Shown piece after piece: positions 21,241 to 28,258 of a stretch of DNA of 28,258 nt. Source of the DNA: Methanoculleus sp. UBA208. Its GTDB lineage: Archaea; Halobacteriota; Methanomicrobia; Methanomicrobiales; Methanoculleaceae. The position numbers and the translations under genes are program-made. Location of the stretch: positions 1-28,258 of the forward strand of contig NZ_DAFZ01000033.1 in the NCBI RefSeq assembly GCF_002498065.1, written 5' to 3'. The notes beneath the pieces are model-generated. The model was not told the DNA's origin, ran no database searches, and saw only the letters and a list, made by a program, of their open reading frames with translations. How positions within the stretch are numbered: position 1 is the stretch's first letter; every line of letters begins with the position of its first letter.

Positions 21241-21951
21241 CTACCGTCTCCCGTGGTCGAGTGCCTGCCTGATGTTTCGGTTTGCAAGTATCCAGAGCCC
21301 CGGCGTCAGGACCAGGATGAAGACGGCCATGGCGTAGGTGACGATCTCGGCGGAGAAGAGCAGAAAGTTGAAGATGCCGTGCAGCACCATCCCGAGAGCG
21401 AGTCCGCGGAGGACGATCCCCGAACGCTGCTCGGGGGCCGCGAACTTGGCCCGGCCAAGGGCGTAGCCCCAGACACCGGAGAAGAGTGCGTGCCCGGGGA
21501 CCGAGAAGATCGCGCGGACGGCGATCGTGCTGAGGGCGAGCGCCGGCGACGTCAGGTATGCTGAAAAGACATACAGGACATTTTCGAGCGATGCGAGCCC
21601 GAGAGCGGCGGCGGCGGCGTAGACGATACCGTCCATCGGTTCATCGAACTCTGTGTCCCGGTAGGCGAACCGGCGCACGACCGCGAACTTGCCGTACTCC
21701 TCGACGACGGGCGCGACAACGACGCCCATGATCAGCGGGGATGCGATGAACAGGCCGAAGAACCCCTCGACGAAGGCGACGGGAAACGTGACGAGGACGC
21801 CGAGAAGGAAGATCTTTACGATCAGGGCCGCCGGCTCGGGATCGTATTTATCCCTGCGGTAGAAGTACCATGCCCAGAATATCCCCGGCGCCAGCGCCAG
21901 GGCGAGGATCACCAGCGGCTCGCCGTCAACCATTGCTTGATCCGGGTTCAT
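21241..21951 (-). CDS. PrsW-family intramembrane protease
   Basis: A 236-residue protein with about seven membrane helices and the PrsW/CAAX-protease-like signatures: the glutamate pair in APVVEEYGKF, the glutamate of GLASLENVLYVF, and the histidine of SVPGHALFSGVWGYALG, plus a late LGMVLHGIFNFLLF. In bacteria PrsW cuts anti-sigma factors; archaea lack these, so the substrate here is unknown. The start is ATG 21951. The gene is apparently alone; the region 21952-22096 before it holds no gene. Length and helix order fit the family. Confidence 0.85.
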   Translation of the reverse strand: MNPDQAMVDGEPLVILALALAPGIFWAWYFYRRDKYDPEPAALIVKIFLLGVLVTFPVAFVEGFFGLFIASPLIMGVVVAPVVEEYGKFAVVRRFAYRDTEFDEPMDGIVYAAAAALGLASLENVLYVFSAYLTSPALALSTIAVRAIFSVPGHALFSGVWGYALGRAKFAAPEQRSGIVLRGLALGMVLHGIFNFLLFSAEIVTYAMAVFILVLTPGLWILANRNIRQALDHGRR

Positions 21952-22096
21952 GGTTTCATAGAGGAAGAGTCTTTCCGTTCCATGGGCCAGCCTGCAGACG
22001 CCCTCTTAATCCTGCTGAAGATAGTGATCCGTGTTCGGAAAGGGCCGCGCATCGGGGACGAAATTCCCCGGGAAGACACATTTGCCCAAAAAAGAG

Positions 22097-23041
22097 TTAT
22101 TCGGGGAGGAGGCGGTACTCCGGGGCAAGCCCCTCGAGCACCAGCAGCCCGTAGTACCGGAAGAACGTGATGAACGGCACCGCGATCAGGAGCGCGACCG
22201 GGATCGCGATGACGAGGTAAGGGATGAGCAGGGCGAGGAGCAGCGCGAAGTTTCCTGCCTGGATTGCGGCGAGAAGCACGATCCCGATGAGTATGAACGG
22301 TATCGCGATGATCACAAGTGCGAGGATGACGATTACCGCCTGCACGATCGCGGCGATGAGGCCAAGCACGAGCCTGGTGACGATGTAGACGACGATCTGC
22401 CATACCTGGCCGGACATCACCCCGAAAAGCCGCCGCCAGCCCTCGATGACGCCGCAGTCCTCACGAATCATGATCGGGACGACGAAGTCGTTGGTCAGGA
22501 GAAAGACGACCCCGAAGAGGAGGGCTGCGGCCAGGATTATCGGAATGAACGCAAGGATCATGAGCGGCGCGGCAACGCCGATACCCGGCCCCCCGATACC
22601 GACGAGCATGAAGATGAGCGCCATCATGGCGAGGATCAGGATCAGCGTGAGGCCGACCTGGAAGAGGAAGAGCCGCACCCCCTTTCCGAACCGATCTCCA
22701 AAGAAGCGCCTGATATGGATGTCGCCCGTCCGGAGCATATCGACGAAGACGAACTGCATCGCCGCGCCGACGAGCATCCAGAGGAGGGCGATCACGAGCG
22801 CGACAACAATGAATGCTACAATGAGCGGTGCGATCTCGGGGAGGGACTCCGCAATGCCGGGCGGGAGGTCGCCCTCTCCGAAGCTGTACTGGGAGGTGTT
22901 CGGAAAACTTGCGCCCCCTCCCACGAAGAGCGCGATCAAGGCCAGGCGGAGCCAGACGCCCCATTTTATGGGCCAGAGCAGGCTTTTGGTGCGCTGGAAG
23001 GCACCATCCAGCCTGCTGAATGCATACATATCCTCAGCCAT
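22097..23041 (-). CDS. Polytopic membrane protein (DUF7544-like)
   Basis: A 314-residue membrane protein. A cytoplasmic N-terminus, AFQRTKSLLWPIKWGVWLRL, is followed by about six long hydrophobic helices. An amphipathic DMLRTGDIHIRRFFGDRFGKG loop lies between helices 2 and 3. This layout matches a family of archaeal proteins annotated as DUF7544, of unknown function. The start is uncertain: ATG 23041 is used, with GTG 23050 and ATG 23029 as alternatives. A TATA-like ATTTATC at about 23085-23091 lies upstream on the minus strand. The C-terminus is hydrophobic (PVALLIAVPFITFFRYYGLL) with a short tail. Confidence 0.7.
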   Translation of the reverse strand: MAEDMYAFSRLDGAFQRTKSLLWPIKWGVWLRLALIALFVGGGASFPNTSQYSFGEGDLPPGIAESLPEIAPLIVAFIVVALVIALLWMLVGAAMQFVFVDMLRTGDIHIRRFFGDRFGKGVRLFLFQVGLTLILILAMMALIFMLVGIGGPGIGVAAPLMILAFIPIILAAALLFGVVFLLTNDFVVPIMIREDCGVIEGWRRLFGVMSGQVWQIVVYIVTRLVLGLIAAIVQAVIVILALVIIAIPFILIGIVLLAAIQAGNFALLLALLIPYLVIAIPVALLIAVPFITFFRYYGLLVLEGLAPEYRLLPE

Positions 23042-23050
23042 ATCTCTCAC

Positions 23051-23194
23051 GTAGAAGATGATCTCCGTGTCATTAATACCTTGTTTTGATAAATGGATCC
23101 CGGTGTTCCGGCCGGGCGCCGTGTGCTCACGGGTTTTTGAGGAATCCGGTTTTTCAACACCTTAATGTAGTCCGTTCACCAGACTATAGAACGA
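23051..23194. promoter_or_regulatory. Divergent promoter region, membrane protein and tetrapyrrole operon
   Basis: Minus-strand ATTTATC at about 23085-23091 serves the membrane-protein gene. Plus-strand CTTAATGTA at 23161-23169 lies about 30 bases before the first tetrapyrrole gene, whose transcript would be almost leaderless. No operator or riboswitch structure is seen, so any cobalamin or heme control is not visible here. Confidence 0.35.
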
Positions 23195-23821
23195 ATGATC
23201 CCTCTCATGCTTGACCTGACGGGCAGGAGGGTGCTCATCTTCGGCGGAGGCGACGTCGGTGCCCGGAAGGCTGCGTACTTTGAGCATGAGGCGGAGGTGA
23301 CGGTGATCAGCCGCTCTTTCTCACAGGGCCTTGAGGGGCTTGCGATCCGGCGGCAGGAGGCCGACCTCTCGGCTCTTTCGGACGATGAGCTCCGGGGGCT
23401 CCTCGCAGGTGCGTTCCTCGCGGTAGCCGCGACACCGGACCCGGGACTCAACGACCGTATCGGAAGGCTCTGTGCCGGGGCGGGGATCCTTTTCAACAAC
23501 GCCGCCGGCGAGCCCGGCGACGTTATCATCCCTTCGGTTGTCCGGGGCAGCCGCTACCTGGTTGCTATCAGCACCCGCGGAAAGAGCCCTGCCGTATCCC
23601 GTTTCCTCCGCATGAGGCTCGAGGCCGAGTACGCGGACCTCGATCGAATGATCGACCTGCAGGACGAGATACGTTCGATGCTCCGGGAGACCGAACCGGA
23701 GCAGGCACAGCGGTCCCGCATCCTCTGGAGCATCCTCTCGGACGACGAGATCCGGGCGGCGCTGGCCTCCGACTACGCGAGAGCGCGCGCACTGGCGATC
23801 GAGAGGTACCTGCATGCCTGA
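23195..23821 (+). CDS. Precorrin-2 dehydrogenase / siroheme synthase N-terminal-type protein
   Basis: A 208-residue protein with the NAD-binding motif VLIFGGGDVGARKAAYF near the N-terminus, the TPDPGLNDRIGRLC region and NNAAGEPGDVIIPSVVRGS, followed by the STRGKSPAVSRFLR helix. This is the Met8/CysG-N/SirC fold that oxidises precorrin-2 to sirohydrochlorin. In methanogens sirohydrochlorin is the branch point to F430, cobalamin and siroheme. Whether it also inserts metal is not evident. It opens an operon in which every junction overlaps: the next gene, hemA, starts eight bases before this stop. The start is ATG 23195. Confidence 0.9.
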   Translation: MIPLMLDLTGRRVLIFGGGDVGARKAAYFEHEAEVTVISRSFSQGLEGLAIRRQEADLSALSDDELRGLLAGAFLAVAATPDPGLNDRIGRLCAGAGILFNNAAGEPGDVIIPSVVRGSRYLVAISTRGKSPAVSRFLRMRLEAEYADLDRMIDLQDEIRSMLRETEPEQAQRSRILWSILSDDEIRAALASDYARARALAIERYLHA

Positions 23822-25085
23822 ACCGGTCACGATCCCTCTCGCGCTCGCGGGTATCAGCCACCACACCGCGGACATCGCCACGCTCGAGGCGTTCCGGTTT
23901 CCCGACGAGGCAGCGTTTCTCCGCGAGGCGCGGGAGCGGTTCCGGGGCGTTCTCCTGCTCCAGACCTGCAACCGCATCGAAGTTCTGGTCCAGGGCGATG
24001 CACGGAGTCTTGAAGGATTCCTGCAGGAACAGGGCAGAAGTGGCTTTACAGTCATCGAGGGCGAGGCCGTGCCCCGCCACCTCCTGGAACTGGCCGCAGG
24101 CATCGACTCCCTGATCGTCGGCGAGGACCAGATCCTCGGGCAGCTCAAACAGGCGCTTGCGGCCGCGGAGGAGGCCGGAACCTGCTGCAGCGCCATCGGG
24201 CTCTGCATCAACAAGGCGGTGCACGTGGGGGTCAGAATCCGGCGTCAGACGCAGATCAACCGCGGAGCGGTCTCCGTCGGCTCCGCGGCCGTGACGCTTG
24301 CGGAGAACCTCCTCGGCACCCTGCGCGACCGGCACATCCTGGTCGTCGGGAGCGGGGAGATGGGCGTTCTGGTGGCGCAGGCGCTCGCCGCCAGGGGTCT
24401 CACGGCCATCTACGTCGCCAACAGGACCTACGAGCGCGCGGTGATGCTTGCGGATAAGATCGGGGGACGCGCGGTCAATTTCAAGGACCTCTACCGTTAC
24501 ATCGCGCTCTCTGACGTCGTCATCTCCTGCACCGCCGCGCCGCACCCGGTCATCCGGACCGAGGATGTCCGGGAAGTGATGGAGGAGCGCCTCTGGCCGC
24601 TCGATCAGCACCCCCGCCACCTGGTCCTCATCGACATCGCCCAGCCCCGCGACGTCGAGGACGGAGTGCGGTCGATCGAAGGCGTGCACCTCTTCACCAT
24701 CGACGACCTCAGAAACGTCAACGATGCGGCAATGGAGTCCCGGAGGAGCGAGGCGGCCCGGGCCGGGGAGATCATCGACGAGGAGGCCGAACATTTCATC
24801 CGTCTCCTCCGCCGGACGGCGGCCGACGAGACGCTCGCCCTCCTCTATACCTGGGCGGAGTCGATCCGGTCGCGTGAACGCGACCGGGCGCTCGCCCGCC
24901 TGGGGCAGAAGGACGACCGCACGGCGGAGGTCGTCGACGACCTGACGCGGGCGCTCACCAAAAAACTCCTCTCGGACGTGACGACAGCCATCCGCGTGAG
25001 CGCGGAGTGCGGCGATGTAAAGACAGCAGAAGCCCTGATGAGGGCGATTACCCGGGGAGAATCATGTTTCCAGAACGAAGAATGA
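23814..25085 (+). CDS. hemA: Glutamyl-tRNA reductase
   Basis: A 423-residue enzyme reducing glutamyl-tRNA with NADPH to glutamate-1-semialdehyde, the first committed step of the C5 route to tetrapyrroles. LLQTCNRIEV contains the nucleophilic C52. GEDQILGQLKQAL and the NADPH-binding VVGSGEMGVLVAQALAARG follow, then ANRTYERA and the C-terminal dimerisation helices. The ATG at 23814 follows GAGAGGT and overlaps the upstream gene by eight bases; hemB overlaps its end by 22 bases. Confidence 0.97.
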   Translation: MPEPVTIPLALAGISHHTADIATLEAFRFPDEAAFLREARERFRGVLLLQTCNRIEVLVQGDARSLEGFLQEQGRSGFTVIEGEAVPRHLLELAAGIDSLIVGEDQILGQLKQALAAAEEAGTCCSAIGLCINKAVHVGVRIRRQTQINRGAVSVGSAAVTLAENLLGTLRDRHILVVGSGEMGVLVAQALAARGLTAIYVANRTYERAVMLADKIGGRAVNFKDLYRYIALSDVVISCTAAPHPVIRTEDVREVMEERLWPLDQHPRHLVLIDIAQPRDVEDGVRSIEGVHLFTIDDLRNVNDAAMESRRSEAARAGEIIDEEAEHFIRLLRRTAADETLALLYTWAESIRSRERDRALARLGQKDDRTAEVVDDLTRALTKKLLSDVTTAIRVSAECGDVKTAEALMRAITRGESCFQNEE

Positions 25086-26047
25086 GACGGATGCGGCGGC
25101 GGATAGTCCAGCCGCTTCTCCGCGAAACCGAACTCAGAAAGACCGACTTCATTGCACCGGTCTTCGTGGACGAATCGATCAGCGCACCGGTGCCGATCGC
25201 CTCGATGCCGGGGCAGTTCCGGTACCCGGTGGACGGCGTCGCCGATTACTGCGAACGCCTCCGTGACGCCGGTATCCGGGCGGTGATCCTCTTCGGGATC
25301 CCGGCCGCAAAAGACAGCAAGGCGACCGGGGCCTACGCGGCGGACGGTGTCGTCCAGCGGGCCGTCCGGCATATCAAGGAGCGGTTGCCGCAGATGGTGG
25401 TCGTGACCGATGTCTGCGCCTGCGAGTACACCGACCACGGCCACTGCGGCATCGTCGGGGAGACCGCCGACGGCCCGGACCTCTTGAACGACCCCTCGCT
25501 CGAACTGATGGTGCAGATAGCCGTCTCCCACGCACAGAGCGGCGCCGATATCGTCGCGCCGTCGTGTATGCTCGACGGGATGGTGCGGGCGATCCGGCAG
25601 GCTCTCGATGCCGCCGGCTTTACGGACGTCCCGATCATGTCCTACTCCTCGAAGTTCGCGAGCGCTCTCTACGGGCCGTTCCGCGACGCGGCGGGCTCGG
25701 GGTTTTCATTCGGCGACCGGACGACCTACCAGATCTGCCCGGGGAACGCAAGGGAGGTGGTGATGGAGTCGGAGCTCGACGTGGCCGAAGGGGCGGATAT
25801 CCTGATGGTCAAACCGGCCGGTGCCTACCTCGACATCCTCGCGGCCGTCACGGAGTTCGGGCTGCCGGTCGCGGCCTACCAGGTCAGCGGGGAGTACGCG
25901 ATGATCAAGGCCGCCGCAGAACGCGGGTGGCTGGATGAACGGGCCGTCGCCCTCGAGACCCTCACGGCCATCAAGCGGGCCGGGGCCGACCTGATCATCA
26001 CCTACTTTGCGGAAGACGCGGCGAGGTGGCTCGATGAAGAGCAGTGA
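25064..26047 (+). CDS. hemB: Porphobilinogen synthase (delta-aminolevulinic acid dehydratase)
   Basis: A 327-residue enzyme condensing two aminolevulinates into porphobilinogen. DVCACEYTDHGHCGI has the three cysteines of a zinc-type active site. The two catalytic lysines lie in YSSKFASALYGPF and LMVKPAGAYLDI. GGGGAGA precedes the ATG at 25064, which overlaps hemA by 22 bases; an in-frame ATG at 25082 is a weaker alternative. It ends 14 bases inside hemL. It is complete and typical in length. Confidence 0.97.
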   Translation: MFPERRMRRMRRRIVQPLLRETELRKTDFIAPVFVDESISAPVPIASMPGQFRYPVDGVADYCERLRDAGIRAVILFGIPAAKDSKATGAYAADGVVQRAVRHIKERLPQMVVVTDVCACEYTDHGHCGIVGETADGPDLLNDPSLELMVQIAVSHAQSGADIVAPSCMLDGMVRAIRQALDAAGFTDVPIMSYSSKFASALYGPFRDAAGSGFSFGDRTTYQICPGNAREVVMESELDVAEGADILMVKPAGAYLDILAAVTEFGLPVAAYQVSGEYAMIKAAAERGWLDERAVALETLTAIKRAGADLIITYFAEDAARWLDEEQ

Positions 26048-27281
26048 CCTCTTTTCCCGCGCAAAGACCCTGATGCCGGGCGGCGTCAGCAGCCCTGTGC
26101 GTGCGATCAAACCGTATCCGTTCTACGTGGAGCGCGCCGCAGGCTCCCGTCTCTCGACCGTCGACGGAGCCGACCTGATCGACTGCTGCCTCGGCTACGG
26201 CCCCCTCATCCTCGGCCACGCCCACCCGAGGGTCCGGGAGGCGATCGAGCGCCAGCTCGAGAAGGGGTGGCTCTACGGCACGCCGACGCCGCTCGAACTC
26301 GATCTTGCGGGAGTCATCGCCGCCGACCACCCCGCGGTCGAGATGGTGCGGTTCGTCTCGTCGGGCTCGGAGGCGACGATGGCCGCGATCCGGCTCGCCC
26401 GCGGCTACACGGGCAAGCAGGACATCATCAAGATCGAGGGCGGGTTCCACGGCGCCCACGACGCGGTTCTCGTCAAGGCCGGATCGGGGGCGACCACGCT
26501 CGGGGTGCCCGACTCCGCGGGCGTCCTTGCGGATCTGGTGGCGCACACCCGGCAGGTCCCCTACAACGACCCCGAGGCGCTGGAAACCCTCCTCGCCGGA
26601 AACGACGACGTCGCCGCGTTCATCCTCGAGCCGGTCATGGGGAACGTCGGCCCGGTCCTCCCCGACGACGGCTATCTCGCCGATGTCCGGGAGATCACCT
26701 CCGCCTACGACGTCCTCCTCATACTCGACGAGGTGATCACCGGCTACCGGGTTGGAATCGGCGGCGCGGAAGTGCTCTACGGGGTGAAGCCGGATCTCGC
26801 CACGTTCGGCAAGATCATCGGCGGCGGCCTTCCCATCGGGGCGTTCGGGGGACGGCGCGATATCATGGAACTGGTCGCCCCCGCAGGACCCGTCTACCAG
26901 GCAGGCACGTTCAGCGGCAACCCGGCGAGCCTCGCGGCGGGGTACGCGACGCTCCGCCACCTCCACGAACACCCGGAGGTCTACCGTCGGCTCGACGATG
27001 CCACGCGGGCGATCGGGGAGATTGCCGCAGATGCGCACAAAGGCTCGTTCGTCAGGATGGGATCGCTCTTCAAGCACTTCTTCCGGGACCCGGCCCCGCG
27101 GAATTACCTGGAGGTCAAGGAGTGCGACACGGAGGCGTTTTCGCGGTTCTGGAAGGCGATGTTTGAGGCCGGGATCTTCCTCCCGCCGTCGCAGTTCGAG
27201 ACGAACTTCCTCTCCGCCGCGCACACGGAAGCGGATATCGAAAAGATAGCGGAAGCATACGGATCATGTCTCTTCGCATAG
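26034..27281 (+). CDS. hemL: Glutamate-1-semialdehyde 2,1-aminomutase
   Basis: A 415-residue PLP enzyme converting glutamate-1-semialdehyde to 5-aminolevulinate; it should hand over directly from HemA. The N-terminus LMPGGVSSPVRA is diagnostic. SSGSEATMAAIRLARGYTGK binds cofactor phosphate. ILDEVITGYR has the PLP-pyridine Asp, and TFGKIIGGGLPIGAFGG the Schiff-base Lys. The ATG at 26034, with GAGGTGG upstream, overlaps the end of hemB by 14 bases. The end overlaps hemC by 16 bases. Confidence 0.97.
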   Translation: MKSSDLFSRAKTLMPGGVSSPVRAIKPYPFYVERAAGSRLSTVDGADLIDCCLGYGPLILGHAHPRVREAIERQLEKGWLYGTPTPLELDLAGVIAADHPAVEMVRFVSSGSEATMAAIRLARGYTGKQDIIKIEGGFHGAHDAVLVKAGSGATTLGVPDSAGVLADLVAHTRQVPYNDPEALETLLAGNDDVAAFILEPVMGNVGPVLPDDGYLADVREITSAYDVLLILDEVITGYRVGIGGAEVLYGVKPDLATFGKIIGGGLPIGAFGGRRDIMELVAPAGPVYQAGTFSGNPASLAAGYATLRHLHEHPEVYRRLDDATRAIGEIAADAHKGSFVRMGSLFKHFFRDPAPRNYLEVKECDTEAFSRFWKAMFEAGIFLPPSQFETNFLSAAHTEADIEKIAEAYGSCLFA

Positions 27282-28150
27282 GCACACGGGGAAGCGCTCT
27301 CGCGCTTGCACAGACAAACAAAGTGGTCGGCATCCTCGCCGACCGGGGCATCGAGGCGGAGGTCGTCACGGTCACGACCGAGGGCGACACCGCGACCGGG
27401 GTCCCGCTCCACGCCATCGGGGGGCAGGGGGTCTTCATCCGGGCGCTCGACGACGCCATCCTCCGCGGCGAAATCGATGCGGCGGTGCACAGCATGAAGG
27501 ACATCCCGGCGGCGCGCCCGGCGGGGCTCACCTGCTGCGCGGTGCTCGAGCGGGACTCGCCCGCCGATTTCCTGGTACACGAGTGCCCCCTTGATGCGGT
27601 TTCTGTCATCGGGTCGTCGAGCACCCGGCGCCGCGCCCAGCTCCTCCGCGACAGTCCGGCGCTTGAGGTGAAGCAACTGCGGGGGAACGTCGATACCCGG
27701 ATACGAAAACTCCGCGAGGGGCAGTACGACGCCATCGTGCTCGCGGAGGCGGGCCTTGAGCGCCTCGGGCTCACGCTGCCCGGCGAGCCCCTCCCCACCG
27801 ACCGGTTCGTCCCGTCTCCGAACCAGGGCACCGTCGCGGTCGTCTGCCGGGACGACCCGGCCGTCTCCGGGGCCTTTGCGCCGCTCGACCACGTCGCAAC
27901 CCGCCTCGACGTCGAGATCGAGCGTGCCGTCATGGAGGAGGTCGGCGGCGGGTGCTTCACTCCGCAGGGGATCTACTGCCGGGACGGGAACCTGATCGCC
28001 GAGGTGCTCGCGCTCGACGGTTCCCGGTGGGAGCGGATCGAGCGGCACGTCGCGACCGTCGGCGAAGCCCGGGAGTGGGGGCGGGCGCTGCGTGTACAGG
28101 CGGCCGCCCTGATCCGTGAGGCCTATGCGGCCCTCGGGGTGAAACCATGA
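27266..28150 (+). CDS. hemC: Hydroxymethylbilane synthase (porphobilinogen deaminase)
   Basis: A 294-residue enzyme joining four porphobilinogens into hydroxymethylbilane. IGTRGSALALAQT opens the protein. AAVHSMKDIPAA holds the conserved Lys and catalytic Asp region. IGSSSTRRRAQL binds substrate, and VGGGCFTPQG supplies the cysteine that carries the dipyrromethane cofactor. The ATG at 27266 overlaps hemL by 16 bases, and the stop overlaps the next start as ATGA. Confidence 0.97.
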   Translation: MSLRIGTRGSALALAQTNKVVGILADRGIEAEVVTVTTEGDTATGVPLHAIGGQGVFIRALDDAILRGEIDAAVHSMKDIPAARPAGLTCCAVLERDSPADFLVHECPLDAVSVIGSSSTRRRAQLLRDSPALEVKQLRGNVDTRIRKLREGQYDAIVLAEAGLERLGLTLPGEPLPTDRFVPSPNQGTVAVVCRDDPAVSGAFAPLDHVATRLDVEIERAVMEEVGGGCFTPQGIYCRDGNLIAEVLALDGSRWERIERHVATVGEAREWGRALRVQAAALIREAYAALGVKP

Positions 28151-28258
28151 CAATGACAGGCAAAGCGTATCTTGTGGGGTCCGGCCCGGGCGGGCTCGGC
28201 CTCATGACGATGAGGGCCCGCGAGGTGATCGACGGAGCGGACGTGATCCTCTACGACC
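28147..28258 (+). CDS. cobA: Uroporphyrinogen-III C-methyltransferase, 5' part only
   Basis: Only the first 37 codons are inside the window. TGKAYLVGSGPGGLGLMTMR followed by AREVIDGADVILYD is the SAM-binding start of the tetrapyrrole methylase family and matches SUMT (CobA), which makes precorrin-2. It overlaps hemC by four bases (ATGA). Other family members, such as later cobalamin methylases, cannot be excluded from this length, but the place after hemC and the SirC-type gene at the head of the operon favour SUMT. Confidence 0.85.
   Translation, partial: MTMTGKAYLVGSGPGGLGLMTMRAREVIDGADVILYD

Noticed and set aside
22031..23089. Long plus-strand open frame opposite the membrane-protein gene
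   Set aside because: Its translation is a run of Asp, Glu, Arg and His, the usual reverse-complement shadow of a GC-rich hydrophobic gene; the minus strand encodes a sensible membrane protein.
23568..24794. Long minus-strand open frame opposite hemA
   Set aside because: Composition is typical of an antisense shadow and it lies opposite a gene with complete catalytic motifs.
25998..27224. Long minus-strand open frame opposite hemL
   Set aside because: Antisense shadow of GC-rich DNA with no domain pattern; the plus strand carries all hemL motifs.

Overview
The window looks like chromosome of a methanogenic archaeon of the order Methanomicrobiales, probably Methanoculleus or a close relative. 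This is inferred from gene content: aIF5A beside an agmatinase, archaeal myo-inositol-1-phosphate synthase, a C5-pathway tetrapyrrole operon of the kind that feeds cofactor F430 and corrinoids, DUF169 and DUF2284 proteins, a PGF-CTERM surface protein, TATA-box promoters and GC-rich core codons. No 16S rRNA or mcr gene is present to prove it.

Layout. (1) 0.1-3.3 kb is a decayed defence and toxin-antitoxin patch: a frameshifted DUF1016/YhcG remnant, a MntA/HepT pair, a HicB/HicA pair whose HicA tail appears to have been inverted, a 3'-end copy of the neighbouring agmatinase gene, and a second nucleotidyltransferase/HEPN pair. (2) 3.7-10.1 kb is core metabolism: agmatinase and aIF5A on the minus strand; then, on the plus strand, inositol-phosphatase-like protein plus NAD kinase, DUF169, ACT protein plus homoserine dehydrogenase, and an HTH protein with a GxDDTD domain. 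(3) 10.4-18.4 kb is an accessory island, all on the minus strand. A strong TATA promoter near 17.77 kb precedes a P-loop NTPase, a large beta-repeat protein, a PGF-CTERM beta-propeller, a small beta-repeat protein, a signal-anchored triple-repeat protein, gene fragments, a zinc-ribbon membrane protein and a YIP1-like membrane protein. The 3' end of the YIP1-like gene is repeated at about 18.03-18.39 kb, so the island lies between two direct repeats. (4) 18.8-23.0 kb is core again: DUF2284, inositol-1-phosphate synthase with a hairpin-rich leader, tRNA-Gly(GCC), a PrsW-like protease and a DUF7544-like membrane protein. (5) 23.2-28.3 kb is a tightly overlapping operon: precorrin-2 dehydrogenase, hemA, hemB, hemL, hemC and the start of a uroporphyrinogen-III methyltransferase.

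The tetrapyrrole genes together take glutamyl-tRNA to hydroxymethylbilane, and the flanking SirC-type and methyltransferase genes carry the route toward sirohydrochlorin. Inositol-1-phosphate synthase and the inositol-monophosphatase-family protein could act in sequence, but the latter sits next to NAD kinase and may instead be an NADP phosphatase. The most unusual part is the 7.5 kb envelope island, where the same domain families occur as whole genes and as fragments. In two separate places an accessory cassette is bordered by a partial copy of a neighbouring gene's 3' end.
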